From: Galaxea fascicularis
Lineage: Eukaryota > Cnidaria > Anthozoa > Scleractinia > Euphylliidae
NCBI GenBank assembly: GCA_948470475.1
Contig: OX419347.1
Coordinates: 18,520,175 to 18,584,174, forward strand
Reading direction: 5' to 3'
Length of the DNA: 64,000 bases
The position numbers and the translations under genes were made by a program. Under the pieces are notes generated by a model. It was not told the DNA's origin. It saw only the letters and a list, made by a program, of their open reading frames with translations, and did not search any database. The stretch's first letter is position 1; every line of letters begins with the position of its first letter. This document shows, in pieces, positions 38,215 to 51,100 of this stretch.

Positions 38215-41200
38215 ATGGCCACCAGCGCGAAAGATGAACTCGGTAAAAAAAATCTCATTATTTTAATGATTATTTTGACTCCAGGCACAACACTACAAAT
38301 GGTTTGGTGAACGGTGGATTCATTATCAATGTTGTGGTCTTTACAGAGCTGCTTGAGAGAGCGTTCCTTCGTGTCGCGTCAGCCGAAACAGATGAACAAC
38401 TGGAGAGAACTGTGGCAACCTTTTTGAGTCCTCTTCTTTTAAAAGTTGCCAGTCCTCACCAGGAAGTTAAAAATAAGGTAAAGAAGGGAAATCAAAGCAT
38501 ATTTCATTGAGCAACAAAACTTTTGGAGTTAGAGTTTCTTGGCCTTGTATGATCATAGGCTTCCATACCATTCACAGACCTCCCATTGGGTAATTATGAT
38601 AATGAGCTCCCCTCTAGCGCCTGTCGGTCGACTGTCGGCCAACAGACTAGCAACAAGGGGAACATATATAAGGCAAATTAAGAAAAGAATTTTCAGGAGA
38701 TGCGAATCACACTCTTCAAATATAATCACACGCCTTAGGTTATTGAAATTCTACCAACACATTACCCACACCTTAAAGACAAATTACCAACAAGCCTACC
38801 AGCTGTTATCTTTTCAGCAAGTTATAATTAAAACTGTTGGCTGAAAGTTGTCCATCTGCCCAATTAAGCTGTTGGCCAATAGTTGGTCAATGATCCGCCA
38901 ACAGTCTAAAAAGTGGACACAGTTGGTTTTACTTCAGCTGGTCTGAAAAGATAATCTTGATAAGGCTTTTATTGAGTGGTAAAATGCAGTTAATGGTATG
39001 TGACAGTGTGGGGTAGTAGATCGGACAAGTATGTCCATTCTCATGCTGAAGTCTGTTATGAACGCCTTATTCACAAAGGAATGTACTCTATTCATATGTC
39101 CTATATAAAAGCCTCTCATGGCTAGAAACTGTACCAATGTGTTGCTTAAATGTAGAATATATCTTACCTATCAGCCTGGCCCCGGTTGTTCAAACGTTGG
39201 ATAGCGCTATCCACCGGATAAATCACTATCCAGCGGATAAGTAATGGGAAAGCTTATTGTGCTATCCACTGGATAGATATTTATCCGGTGGATAGCGCTA
39301 TCCAGTCTTCGAACAACTGGGGCCTGGATTGGTTCTTGTTTTGTGAGCTCTTTTAACAGTTAGCAGTTCACCACATTGTGTCTACGTTGGTTATAGTACA
39401 GCTTTACCTATTGGTCATAATTTCAGATTCTGTCTTGATGTAAAAGCTACCAGTAACTGTATACCACTATGCGGTATTTGTTTATGGCCATATTGCATCA
39501 AATACAGTTTTTAGTACTTTGCAAGCATCTGGTGGTGGTTAAGTGTGTAGTGACTTAACCCAAGCTCTTCTTGCCCTTTGCTCTTATCTTGTCTGATCCT
39601 GCTCATGCGTTGCTGGGGAGATTTGTTAAGCTCTGCCAATACTCTTATCTTACCCACATTAATGAGAAGTATTACAGTAAGTGAGGCTCTCAAATAACCT
39701 GCTGCAATAGGGATGTGTCCTCAAAAAATATTATGCCATCTTGTCATTTGAAAATTTTATCTGGGGCATTGAATGGTGCATTGCATGATATGCACTGGTT
39801 GTTAAGTTGTGGAATTTTGACATAAATATTGAGCTAGCTTTATTTTTTGACTTCTACACTTATTCAGGTGTTGTCTCTATTGACTCATCTTAACAAGCGC
39901 TTAAAAAGCCGGCCAAAGATTCAACTTCCAGTTAATTCATTGATACTGCAGTACCAAGTAAGAAGAATGCTTATTGTAAAATTTTACATTCTTGTTGTTT
40001 CTTTGGAATAATGAAATGAACAAATAAATTATATATATATATATAATATTGATATGTGGGGTCAAGTTATGAAATACTTCTCCCATATGCATAAGTTGCA
40101 TCTCTTAGTAACATTAGAATAAGAACTAGCTTGTTTTATTTTATGCCATTTGATGTCATGCCACATATATTTACTAAGATTGGTGGCATTTTTGTAATGC
40201 TTGGTATAGAATGAACATACATGGTTTCTATACCACAACTTGAACACAGTGTCACAAAATCCAACTTTTGTATGTTTCCCTTGTGGTTTATGTGGTGACC
40301 TCAGCCTGGTAAATGACATTTCCCACCATGCAGTTTCCATCCATGGGGTACGTGCAGCAATTGCAGCTTCACTCAGGTTGATTATAAGTGTGCGTGGGTT
40401 TGTTAATTACAGCTTTGTTCTGGTTAGATTTGATTGGTATTCATGCAGCTGTAGCTTAATTTGAGGGTGTTACAGTTAAAAATTTTGTGAAGTGGATTAG
40501 ATTTGGGGAAGTGCTTATCAATTAGTGAAAGGAAGCGTTTGCCAACGTTTGTTTCCACACTCCTGCTGTAAGGCGGGTTGAACCATGTGATTTTCCATTG
40601 TCCGTCTCTCCGTGGGCATGGTCTTTGGTGTTGTGTGGCATTGAATGACAGGTTATAGTGATATCTTGCTTTTGTTGAGTGCATCTTGATTAATGGGTTT
40701 AGCGTTATTGAAGTACTCTTTGTTGGAAGATATCTCGGAGAGCCTCTTGTTGATTGACTGAGGGATGTTTTTCAGAATGGATGGTGGATGATTGGATTTT
40801 GTATGCACATACAGTGGGACATTGCTTTCCTTAGTGTAAGGATAGTACTTCCCAGTTTTGAGGTCAAGTGTGACATCTATCAAAATTGACCTTGGTGGTG
40901 TTCGCTTTGATTGTAACCTTCAAGCCATTGTCACAGAGGACTTTACAAATGTCTTTTTTAATCTTCTCAATTTCCTGTGGTTTGCCATTAAAGGCTGCCA
41001 ACCCCTAATCCCAGTAAAGGCCGATGTTTTGGCCGTACTTGTTGTTGAAAAGTGACAAAAGGAAGCATCCAACCAATTTGCATGACTCCACTCCATTGTA
41101 GGATCCCATAGTAACGTCAAATAGGTTGTTGCCAGATTTCTTTTCCCATGGGCAACTATTGCTGAATAGCAGTGATCATTTTGTGTGCAAGATAAATTCA

Positions 41201-44200
41201 TGCTCGTGACTATTAATTGGATGATACATAGAGGCAAAATCCAGCATCTTGGAAAGCAACTTCTCAGATATTGAGGGGTAGAAATCACAAATGAGCATTA
41301 CAAACATGCCACCAAACTTAGTAAATACATATGAAATCTCAAAGATAAGAACATTAGGCATGACATCAAATGGCGTAAAATAAAACAAGCTAGTTCTTAT
41401 TCTAACGTTACTAAGAGATGCAACTTATGCTTATGGGGGAAGTATTTCATCATTTGTAGACTGGAAATGGCAAGTCCAGACAAAAGAAGCAAGCTTACAT
41501 CATGTTGCAGACATGTTAGGAAATATACTATTTTTTTAAGTAAATATAGAGATGAAAATACAACTATATTTATTATAATTAACTGTTTTTTATTTTGTTC
41601 TTCATGAAGTGATAATTAACTGTTTTGAGGTTTAATCAGTCTCCTTCAATGGCAGAAATTAGACAGTTGTCTTTTGACACACTCAGCGCGCTAAAATAAC
41701 TGTAAAATGATAAAAAAAACACTGTTAAAATGTGGCAGCTAGATATATATTTCACTCTGTGAGCCTCTTCAGTCTTCTGCCATGTAAAAATATATGTACC
41801 GTTATATACCTTGTCCTGTTTATTGTAATAGTGTTGCCTGAATAAACTTGATTCTTTAAAGGTTATTTTAAAATGTAATTTGATAACTTTGTTTCTATTT
41901 ATTGTTTCTTTTAGGATAACTCTATTCCTGCATTTGTATCTGTAAGTAATGGAGTTAACTGATGATAATCCTTATAAAAATGTTTTTTAAATTACATATG
42001 GGTGATCATGCCTAGCTTCAACACCAACCGCCGACAGGTTGACTCAGTTGGTAGAGTGCCAGACTACTGTGCGGGAGGTTGTGGGTTCAAACCCCGGCCA
42101 GACCAACACTCAGGGTTTTTAAATAACTGAGCAGAAAATGCTTTCTTTGTAAGGCCATCTGCAAATGATTAGACTTTCTAGTCTTTTCTTTTTCTTTTCC
42201 TACTCTTCACAATTGAAACAGTAGGACGTTAAAGACCCACTATGGACATAATGAACCCTGGCTGTGACCACCCCTAGTGCTGACCTGTTCTATTCAGCAA
42301 GTGGCCGGCTTGGCGTGATATCCCAAAAAGACTTACGGTGTATGAGGCCACACGCATAACAGCCATAAGTCAATGGGACTTGGGCTGAGTGCTGAAATCA
42401 TGTAGGTGTAGATGAAGAGTGAGATGCGTACACAAACAAAGTGGCTGCTTGTTTGTGTTCTAGAGGCCATCTTACTTCTAACATCTTGAGATTTTTAATA
42501 ATTTTACAGAACTTTGCCATTCTTTACCTAAAAATGGGTTTTCCCAGACTGCCACCAGAGACACAGGTTGAGTTGGTACCACTACTACTAAAATGCATTC
42601 AAGGAAAACCACAGCCTCAGCAGGACTGGTAAGTAGAGCTGAGAAAATTAAGTATGTGAAATTAATTCTTTGATTTATCTTTTTTAACTTAGAAAATGGC
42701 TATGTCATTTCTGAGTTGTAGGTGTGAGGCTGATTTGAACAGTGTATATCATTATTAATGGAACAGAAAGAAGAAGGTCATATGTTTTTGAGAGGGCTGT
42801 AACACTTAAATTTGACCCTACTAAAAACTTAATAGTGCATAAAATGTAATACAAGTGTCACATTCTCTTTTTCTTTTGGAGCTTTTAGTGATGTTTTCAA
42901 GTTCAAGGTGGATCCCCATCGTTCTTTCCCTGGGGCATAAAGCCTTATACTGAATCGCCAGCAAGTATCACACAGTCTAATGTATCGCTGATTGACTTAT
43001 TTTCTCCTCAGCCTTCTTCAACTGGTTTTACCAGTTTTAGGTCAACTTAAGATACCAGAATCCCCAGAAGAAAGACAAAAGATGTTCAAGTTCACAGAGA
43101 ATCCAGTGTTTGCCCAGATATTACTAGATTTCCTTCTAGATGTTCTATTGATGCCTTACAGGTTTGCATTAGTTTCTTGTTCTCAGAGGGTCAAGGGGTT
43201 GGTATGATGTAGCTGTAGATGATTGTCAACAATTTGTTCTTTATTAAAATGTAAAAGCGTTCTCTGGTTAAAAAAGTTAAAAACAGTCATAACCAACAGT
43301 CATGTTCTTTGCGTATATTATTTTTTCCGATAAAATTTTCAGCAATTCACCAAGGCAGCCCACTATTGGCTCGTCTTCTGAGGGAGATGCAAATGCAGCA
43401 GCCTCTGTCACTGAATTACAGGCCCCACCAGGAATGAGTGAGGCTGCTGTCAAGCGAGTTAAGGGTGATTCCCCTTTGGAGCCCAACAAATTTGAACAGG
43501 TACTGAATACCTGCAATTTTAGTTTTATTGGAATTAATATTGTATAGTGTGACGTGCCTTACCATGGCCACCCAACAAACATTTTTACAAGTTAGCCAGT
43601 CAAGGTTTGCTAATTTGATTGACAGACACGCCTCCATTTGGCTGTCTTGTGTTGAAACTTTTTTCTACGGAGGCATGTCTGTCAATCAAATTTGCAAACC
43701 TTGACTGGCTAACTTGTAAAAATGTTTGTTGGGTGGCCAGTCGGTAAGGCACGTTGCACTGTAAACCAGTTTTTGGTATGATTATATGCAATAGAGTGTT
43801 TTCACTCATGTGACTTTTTTTGTTTGCATAAAAATAGAATGCAATTCCCAGAGGTTTAATTTGGGACACCAACATGGACGTTGTGGCATCATGTAAAAAC
43901 ACTTTATAAGTACATAGTCATATAATAGCCCAATTTCAATGTATATTAAAATTCCCTCTTTCATAAAAGACATCACCTTGAGGCTGTGGGGAAAAACTCA
44001 TACAAATCCTTATTTTATTCTCTGGATCCTCAAAGTCGTGTTAATTGTTTTAAGTTGAATTTTAATATATCAAATTTGGTCTATTAGTGAGTATTACAGT
44101 GTTCATCAGTTGCATTCTTTTAGATGAGATGGCCAAGTTCTGAGGTTTACTTAAAATTAATACTGCCGCAAACAAACTACTTAATATGAATTGACTGACT

Positions 44201-45158
44201 GTAGGATGGATAGCATTAATGAGTGACTCTACTTAATTACATATTGTACCTACTACTTCCTTTTACTTGATTGGCTTTCACCTGATTATCTGCAGAAAAT
44301 TCTTTAAAAAAAATGTTTATACAAGGCTCTATCACAGTTTTTATCTCAGCTTTAATTCAAAGAGTAATAAAGTCCATAAAGTTACATAGATTTCTCTTAT
44401 TTGTGGTATAATTTTTAGATAAAGCTTGGAGTTCTCAAGTTTCTGGCATCTGATTTATTTGAACCAAGTGATGTAATTTGTCATTTTGTGGTGGCTACTG
44501 GAGACACTAGACACAGGTACATACATCATAATCATCAGACAGGAACATGAATTGAGATTTTGGATTTGTACAGTGACATTTGTAAGGACAAACTTGAAGT
44601 GAAGTGGAGTGAACAAGTTCATCTTTCATCTATTTATAGTTTACTTTTATTTGCAGTTCTGAGCATTCATCTTATATCATACACTCTGTATTTGCTGTTG
44701 ATGTAATAACCTATAGTTCTTTTCATGAATAAACATTAATTATGCTTTCTTAGGTATGTACAATCTTTGAAACTTGTTCTCTGGCTCAGTTTGCCTTCTA
44801 TTTAATATCTCAAAAAGAATGGTTTTTCACTAGATCACCATGAGACAATTTGCTGGACTTGATAACACCATTTTTTTTTTCTACTTAATAATGCTAAATC
44901 CCCAATTTTTTTTTTTTTAACAGTGTCCTGGACACAGCAGATCACGAACTTAAAAGAATATCCAGGTGTAGATGACTGTTTCTCAATTTGAAGTGAATTC
45001 CTTGCTTTATCTCTGCCACCTCATTGGAATGCTAACTAGTTACTCATTTGTGGAATATTTTTCATTTCAGCTCAACAGACTTCGAGAACCCAAAAGTTGT
45101 AAACAAGATGTTTGGAATATTTCAGGGAACATCACTGACACCAGGCTCAATCCAACAA
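38215..45158 (+). CDS. ECPAS: ECM29 segment 1: exons 1-10
   Basis: Exons: 38215-38242, 38347-38477, 39868-39957, 41915-41941, 42510-42628, 43012-43161, 43343-43499, 44419-44516, 44924-44965, 45071-45158 (930 nt, 310 codons). Exon 4 is a 27-nt microexon encoding DNSIPAFVS. Exon 7 encodes the Ser/Ala-rich, poorly conserved linker before [12 protein letters not shown]. This is the N-terminal region that in yeast and human contacts the proteasome regulatory particle (family knowledge). Introns 2, 3, 4 and 7 carry most of the inserted repeats. Confidence 0.95.
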
Positions 45159-48100
45159 GTACTGTGACACGATAGCACACTGCTTTTAGGGTAGCCGTAA
45201 ATCTTTAAGGCCACTGATTAATTTACAGAGCTTGCATGATGCAAATTTTCATGTTCCCCAAAAAGCTGGGAAAGTGCCAGCTGTACAGACTGTCACATCA
45301 CTCTATTTGAGGCAATGACAATGTAAGAAAAATTACTTGAATCTTTCAGGCAGCACAAATCCCTCCTGAACACAAGAGATCCCCAGCAGGCATACGATTA
45401 AAGCAAAGGATATTTCCTTACCTGCTGAGATCCAGACGAGCTGCAGATCAGTTTTCTGCCTGTCTTCAGGTTTGTTCCTGTTACCTGAGATGTCCAGTCA
45501 TGGGATATTTACTGTCATTTCCAGAACATGTGAAACAATACTTGAGAGTTAACTAAGTCTCTGTGTATAGCAAACATGATTTATGTCATTTCACACAGGT
45601 AATTTTCGACAGCTTGTTTGGCAAAGAGCTCAACAGCAAGGTACGGTTGTATGCTGTCCAGTTTGTTCACCATGTCTGCCTGTGGAGTTCAGACAAAGTT
45701 ATCACAATTATGGGTCCTGTACTGCTCAATGGAATGATGAAGCTGATCAGTGAGGATAAGCAGGTTTGTAGATACTGGTAATGAAACATACATGTAGAAC
45801 AGCTCATTTGTCCAACTCCATGTTATATAATAGTAGTCAATATCATTTCAGGCATGGCTGGTCTTCATTAGGCAGTGACTTTGTTATCATTGTAACCTGT
45901 GATGAGTTGCTGGCTAAAAAATGGGCTCTTATTACAGGCAAAACCCATTGCCCAATTAATTAATCTTATCACCTCATAATGACCACTGGCTGAAGCATCC
46001 ACAGATTTTGTTGGAGATCTGATAGGAAATCCTTGTTTTGCAGGACTCTAAGCTGAGACGATTGGCATATACAGCAGTAGGAAAACTGGCAAAGTAAGTA
46101 GTTAAAATTAAAGTTAGTTCTGTTTGGGGCCTTTTACTTTTATGGAACCCTGATTTTGGCAACTGAATAGTGAATCTTATGGTTACACTTTAAGGTTCGT
46201 ATTGTTTGTTCTATTTTGTCAGGCGAATTCCACAACTCTTTTGCAAAGATGTTGCTCTTATTCAAAGACTCTTCCAAGCACTGTGCGAGGTTGGTGTTCA
46301 AAGTGTCACAGGTTGTTTTCCTAAAGAACAACATGGAATATCTCTATCACTCTGTTTTAAATTGCCTATGAAGTAACATTAACAACACATTGTCATTTTG
46401 TATCTTACCTGACGTACATTATGGGTGCCAAGTTTGAATGGCATCAGTCAAATATTTCCAGAGATATTCTTGATTTTGTGATGTATATTCACCCCCTGAA
46501 CCATTTGTGACGTCATCAATCTTTAAGCAAAAACTTGAATATCTCAGAAATGAAAGAAGATCTTTCAAAAAGGAATGTGCTATTCTTACTCACTTTTAAG
46601 GGCCTTTTGAATAAGCAAACTTAGTTTTTTACTTCATAGGCACTTTAAGAAAACACCTTTGTTTGTCTTTTTTAACCTGTGAATTGCACAATTGCAGGGA
46701 ATGAGTTATTATGATGAGGGAGAAGGCAGTTGGTTGATTGCTTGCTCACTTACTCACCCACCTATCCCCTCACCCACTCACTCAGTCAGTGGGTAAAAAC
46801 TTAACCCCATATGTTCATATAATCCAGGAACAGTCTGACACTCGCCTAGCTGTTCAAGAAGCTCTTTCTATGATGGCACCATCTTACAAGAATGCTGATA
46901 GCACCATACTAGCATTGATTGAGGCTCTCATACTGAATTACGTACAGCAGGTAAGTGCAGAAATAATACCATGTAAATTTATGCACATTATTTTGACTGA
47001 TGCTCTCTGAACTAACTGCCAGTGCTGCAGCTAAAGAGAGAAAACCCAATAATATTTTTGGATATTTGAAGATAAGAAACTTTGGTATATTTCAGTTTTC
47101 ACTGGTCTTAGTGAGTCACTGTGGGTAACTGTGTTTGCAGGATACACATCAAGCAAGACTTGTTGCTGTCCAGTTTGCCAATGCTGTGTTTCCAAGAACT
47201 CATGTCTCATCACGATATGTGTGCATGTTGGCTGTTGCTGATTTGTAAGTAACAAGACCCCAGAAAGTTAAAAAGAAATACATGTATGGCATCATTACTA
47301 TGACCCTTAAGGTATGAAGAACAATACTCATAGAAGAATGTTGAACTTTTTTCTCGTACTACTGTTTTGTTTACATACAATGTACATAGTAACTAACAGG
47401 AATTCAAAAACATAGATTTGTAAATATCATGATTCACCCTTCTATGATGTGAAATCAAATATTAGTTGAGTACTAACAATACAATTCTGAAGGGCTCTTC
47501 TCCTACTTACATGCCTTCTTTGAATTGCACTGAGGTCCCACAAGTACAAATTATTTTCAAGAGGCTAGCCCCAGTCTTTCACTTTTTGATAATTGCTAGG
47601 GTGCAAAACACAAACCAACCAACAGAAGCTGACAGACCAGTCAGTCATCTGGTTTCTGTAACATGGTTACTGTACAACAGTCTATCAAGATTGCTTAACT
47701 CTGATAATACATGATCTTGTCTGAAGGAAAGATGATGTAAAAGAAGAAGCAAAAAAGGGATTAAGGCCAAGTGATAACAAAACCAAAGATGTGCTTCCTG
47801 CATTTCCTGAATTGATATCCTTTGTGGCTCAAAAGGTACTGTTTTGTTGCTTGTCTTATTGCACTGCATCCTTTTTACAGTTTGCTTGGATTCTGTCTGT
47901 TTTGGGTTTGGAACATGTGTATGATGACTTTATTCACCCATGGAATGTTTGTAACTCATCTTCAGGCCCTTGAGAGACTAAGAGGTAAATCATGCTACAC
48001 AGCTGGTTCAACAGCATTGCCATTTGCTCCACCAGTCTTTGCACAGGTAACTATAACATCAGTACATACATACATACATAATTATATAAACTTTATTTTC

Positions 48101-51100
48101 TCTCGAATTTCTAAGTAGCTTACAGGAGCTAATATCCACAAGAAACATAAAACAATTACCCACCTAGTGTGGATGGAATTACATGTACCTCAAAATGTAA
48201 TTACTTTATGTCATGTAGGACTTGTTTTGTACAACAATGTCAAATGAGGTGTGTTCCTTCAGTTTGTTGATCATCATGTAATGGTTATATCATTTGACCT
48301 TTGTCAGAACAGAAGGCATTTTCAGTGCCTTTGCACTTCATAAAACCTGGGCTGCTATCTTCCTTTCCCCTGTGTTGAGTGTGCGAGCTTATCATGGTGG
48401 CAGTCAAAAAAGGAAAACGAGTGCGATACAGGTGGAGTGATTGAACCAGTCAAACAACACCACATAGCTTCCTTTGCGGCAGTCTTATACTTTCCTTGCT
48501 GAAAACGAAAGTTCACTTACTCATTCCTCTAGAGAGGGAATACTACTGGCAGTCTAGCCACCTTACAAGTTCACAAACGCAAGTTGACATCAATGAAGAT
48601 AAGCATTGGTGAGTTAGAATCGTAAAAGCGGTTTACTGATTTAGACATGTTATTTGATCATTTGATTTAGGTGCTGTTGTATCTACAAAGGTGTCTGGAA
48701 CATGCAGCAGAAGTGACTGAGGAGGACAGAATCAAAAACTGTACTCTTCCATCAATAGCAAAATATGTGGATAAACTCTTGACTGGTTTTGACCCTGAAG
48801 GTAAGTATTCTTTTGGTTTGTGAAAATGGGGACGGCAGTACCAAAAAGAAATGGTCACATTGTTAAGCCACTCAGTAATGGACTATGTTTTGTGCTTTAC
48901 ATAACTACCTGCAGTACTACTCGTTGTTATGATAACTATCCTTCGATCTCGAGAGGCAATGCAAGTACACAACACCTTGAGGAAGTCAGCAGTTTGGCGG
49001 CATGTCAGTCTGTCACCGACTGTACACTGTATGTGAAAACAAAGTCATGAAACCTGTTCATGTATTACCATGGCTCCTTAATATCAACTGTGTTTAAAAC
49101 GACTGTTTGGTTTGTAGAGTTTCCATCAAGTGCTTTGGGGAAATACATCGATCTTACAAGGCAGGCTCTTCAGCCTATTGGAGGTATGCAGTTACTGGTT
49201 CCGCTGCCATCTCTGTAGCCTGCCATTTATACAGGAAAATGTTTTTTTCGTATTGAAGGTGCTGATCTCCATGCTGTTGCTTTATGCTGTCTGCTTCAAG
49301 TTGTTGCTGCGACACCTGAAAAGCTGGCTGACATATTTCATGAAAAGCTAGACTGGATCAAGGTTTGTTTTGAGACTACTAGTTACAAGTAAAAGTTCAA
49401 AAGATGAAATAATTTCAGAGCAAACATTGCTTTTAGCAGCATTTATCTGTATGGTCATGCCAGCAAATTCACTCCACACAATTAAAGTGGCGTGATTATT
49501 CAACACATCCGTTGGTGCGATAGGATATTCGTGTTTGATAGCACTTGTTTAGTCAGTATTTCAGTCCATAGCTGACACAGTAGTTACAGGCCCGTAGGGA
49601 GGAGAAGGTGGGGAAGTGGGGGTGGGGGGACGGTTGCGAAGATGGCGCAGCATACCTCAAGTCTAGATTTTATTTTATTCAACATTCGCTTGCTAATTTT
49701 TTTTTCCTTGAAGAGCTTTACGTTCTCAAGCAGAGGTGATGCTCGTCAGTATGCTGGACAGTTAATGGCAGTCGTGACATGTTCAATGAGTGACGCATCC
49801 TTTGTGAATGTGATCAGAGAACTCTCCAACGCTCTCGATAGCGAGGTAAAGTGTTTGAACAGAAGGCAATCCATAGTAAACGGCAATAAAGTGTTGTTAA
49901 CCAAATCACCACTCCTTAATAACGCAAATTCTTCTCACTTGTTCTTCTCACACATTCGGACATTATTAGAAGCAACATTTATTTGCGGTCTGTCACCTTC
50001 GAATTCTTCCAAAACAAAACAAAATCAGTTGGCTGGAACCACGATGTGCCTCCTTAAAATCGTTGAAGTTTATTTTGTAACCAGATGATTAACCTGTTCC
50101 CAAGGCGCCAACCGGTCAGAAGATTCACCAATGAACTGATCTTTTTTTGCTTTGAAAATGGTTTGAACCCAGCAGTCATGTCATAAATTGGTGAAGCACC
50201 ATCGTTCTGGCCAGTTAAAGTCCCTAGAAAGACTATTTGAGGTGATGTTGGCTGACGTTTCGACAACCTGAGCAGAATAAAGTCATCTCTTGACTCTAGT
50301 GATGCTTTACGCTCAGATTGTGTAAAGGTCAATCAAAATATCATCCGGAAACAGTCCTTCTCAGGATTTTACTTACCCATGGGATCGCATTTAATGAACT
50401 TTCTTTGCATGGTGCACTCATCCTACTTTTTTTTTTGAACACTTGTTCTGTTCACTTCTTTCAGCTATTTGAGATGCAGCTTGGTTCAGTGAGCACATTG
50501 GGGTTTGTCATAGCAAGACATCTGTATCAGGAGGGACCAAAGGCAGTAACGAGAGAGCAAGTGGTGCTGGAAGATATGGAAGTTGAAGAGTCTAAGGATT
50601 CTAAAAATTCAAACAGGGAGCTGTTAAGTCACGGAGTGGAAAAAATAGGTTTGTATTGCTTCAGGAAAGTGCATGTTTGGATACGTATTCATTAAGCCAT
50701 ACGCCACTCTATCTCGTTTCTGTCCAAGCGGGCTGTTTCCCTGCTCCAGATTAATTGCTCTTGCTTTTCTTGGAACCCCTTTGATTGTAACGTCAATGCC
50801 TGAAAGAAAGTGTGCTCACAAGTGAAGCCGAAGTTAAAGGGCATCCAGAGTTTGAAATAGTAATTTTAGTGGAGGAAGTAATGGAAAGGGGGCATGTAGC
50901 AGCTCTCACGAGATTGCCTTGCAACCCTTCAGGTGAACAAAAGAACAAACAACACAAACAATGGACCCTATCCCTAAAACAATAGAGGTGCTACACTATG
51001 CCTGCCTATGAAATTTAGAACTTACGAGAGCTGCTACAGTACCCATGGAAAGGGCCACTGGGCTTATAGGCAATGGCCACCTGGAGTTTGATCACCATGA

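Noticed and set aside
42028..42110. tRNA gene
   Set aside because: A and B boxes are present, but the sequence continues into a SINE-type body and the acceptor stem does not close convincingly.
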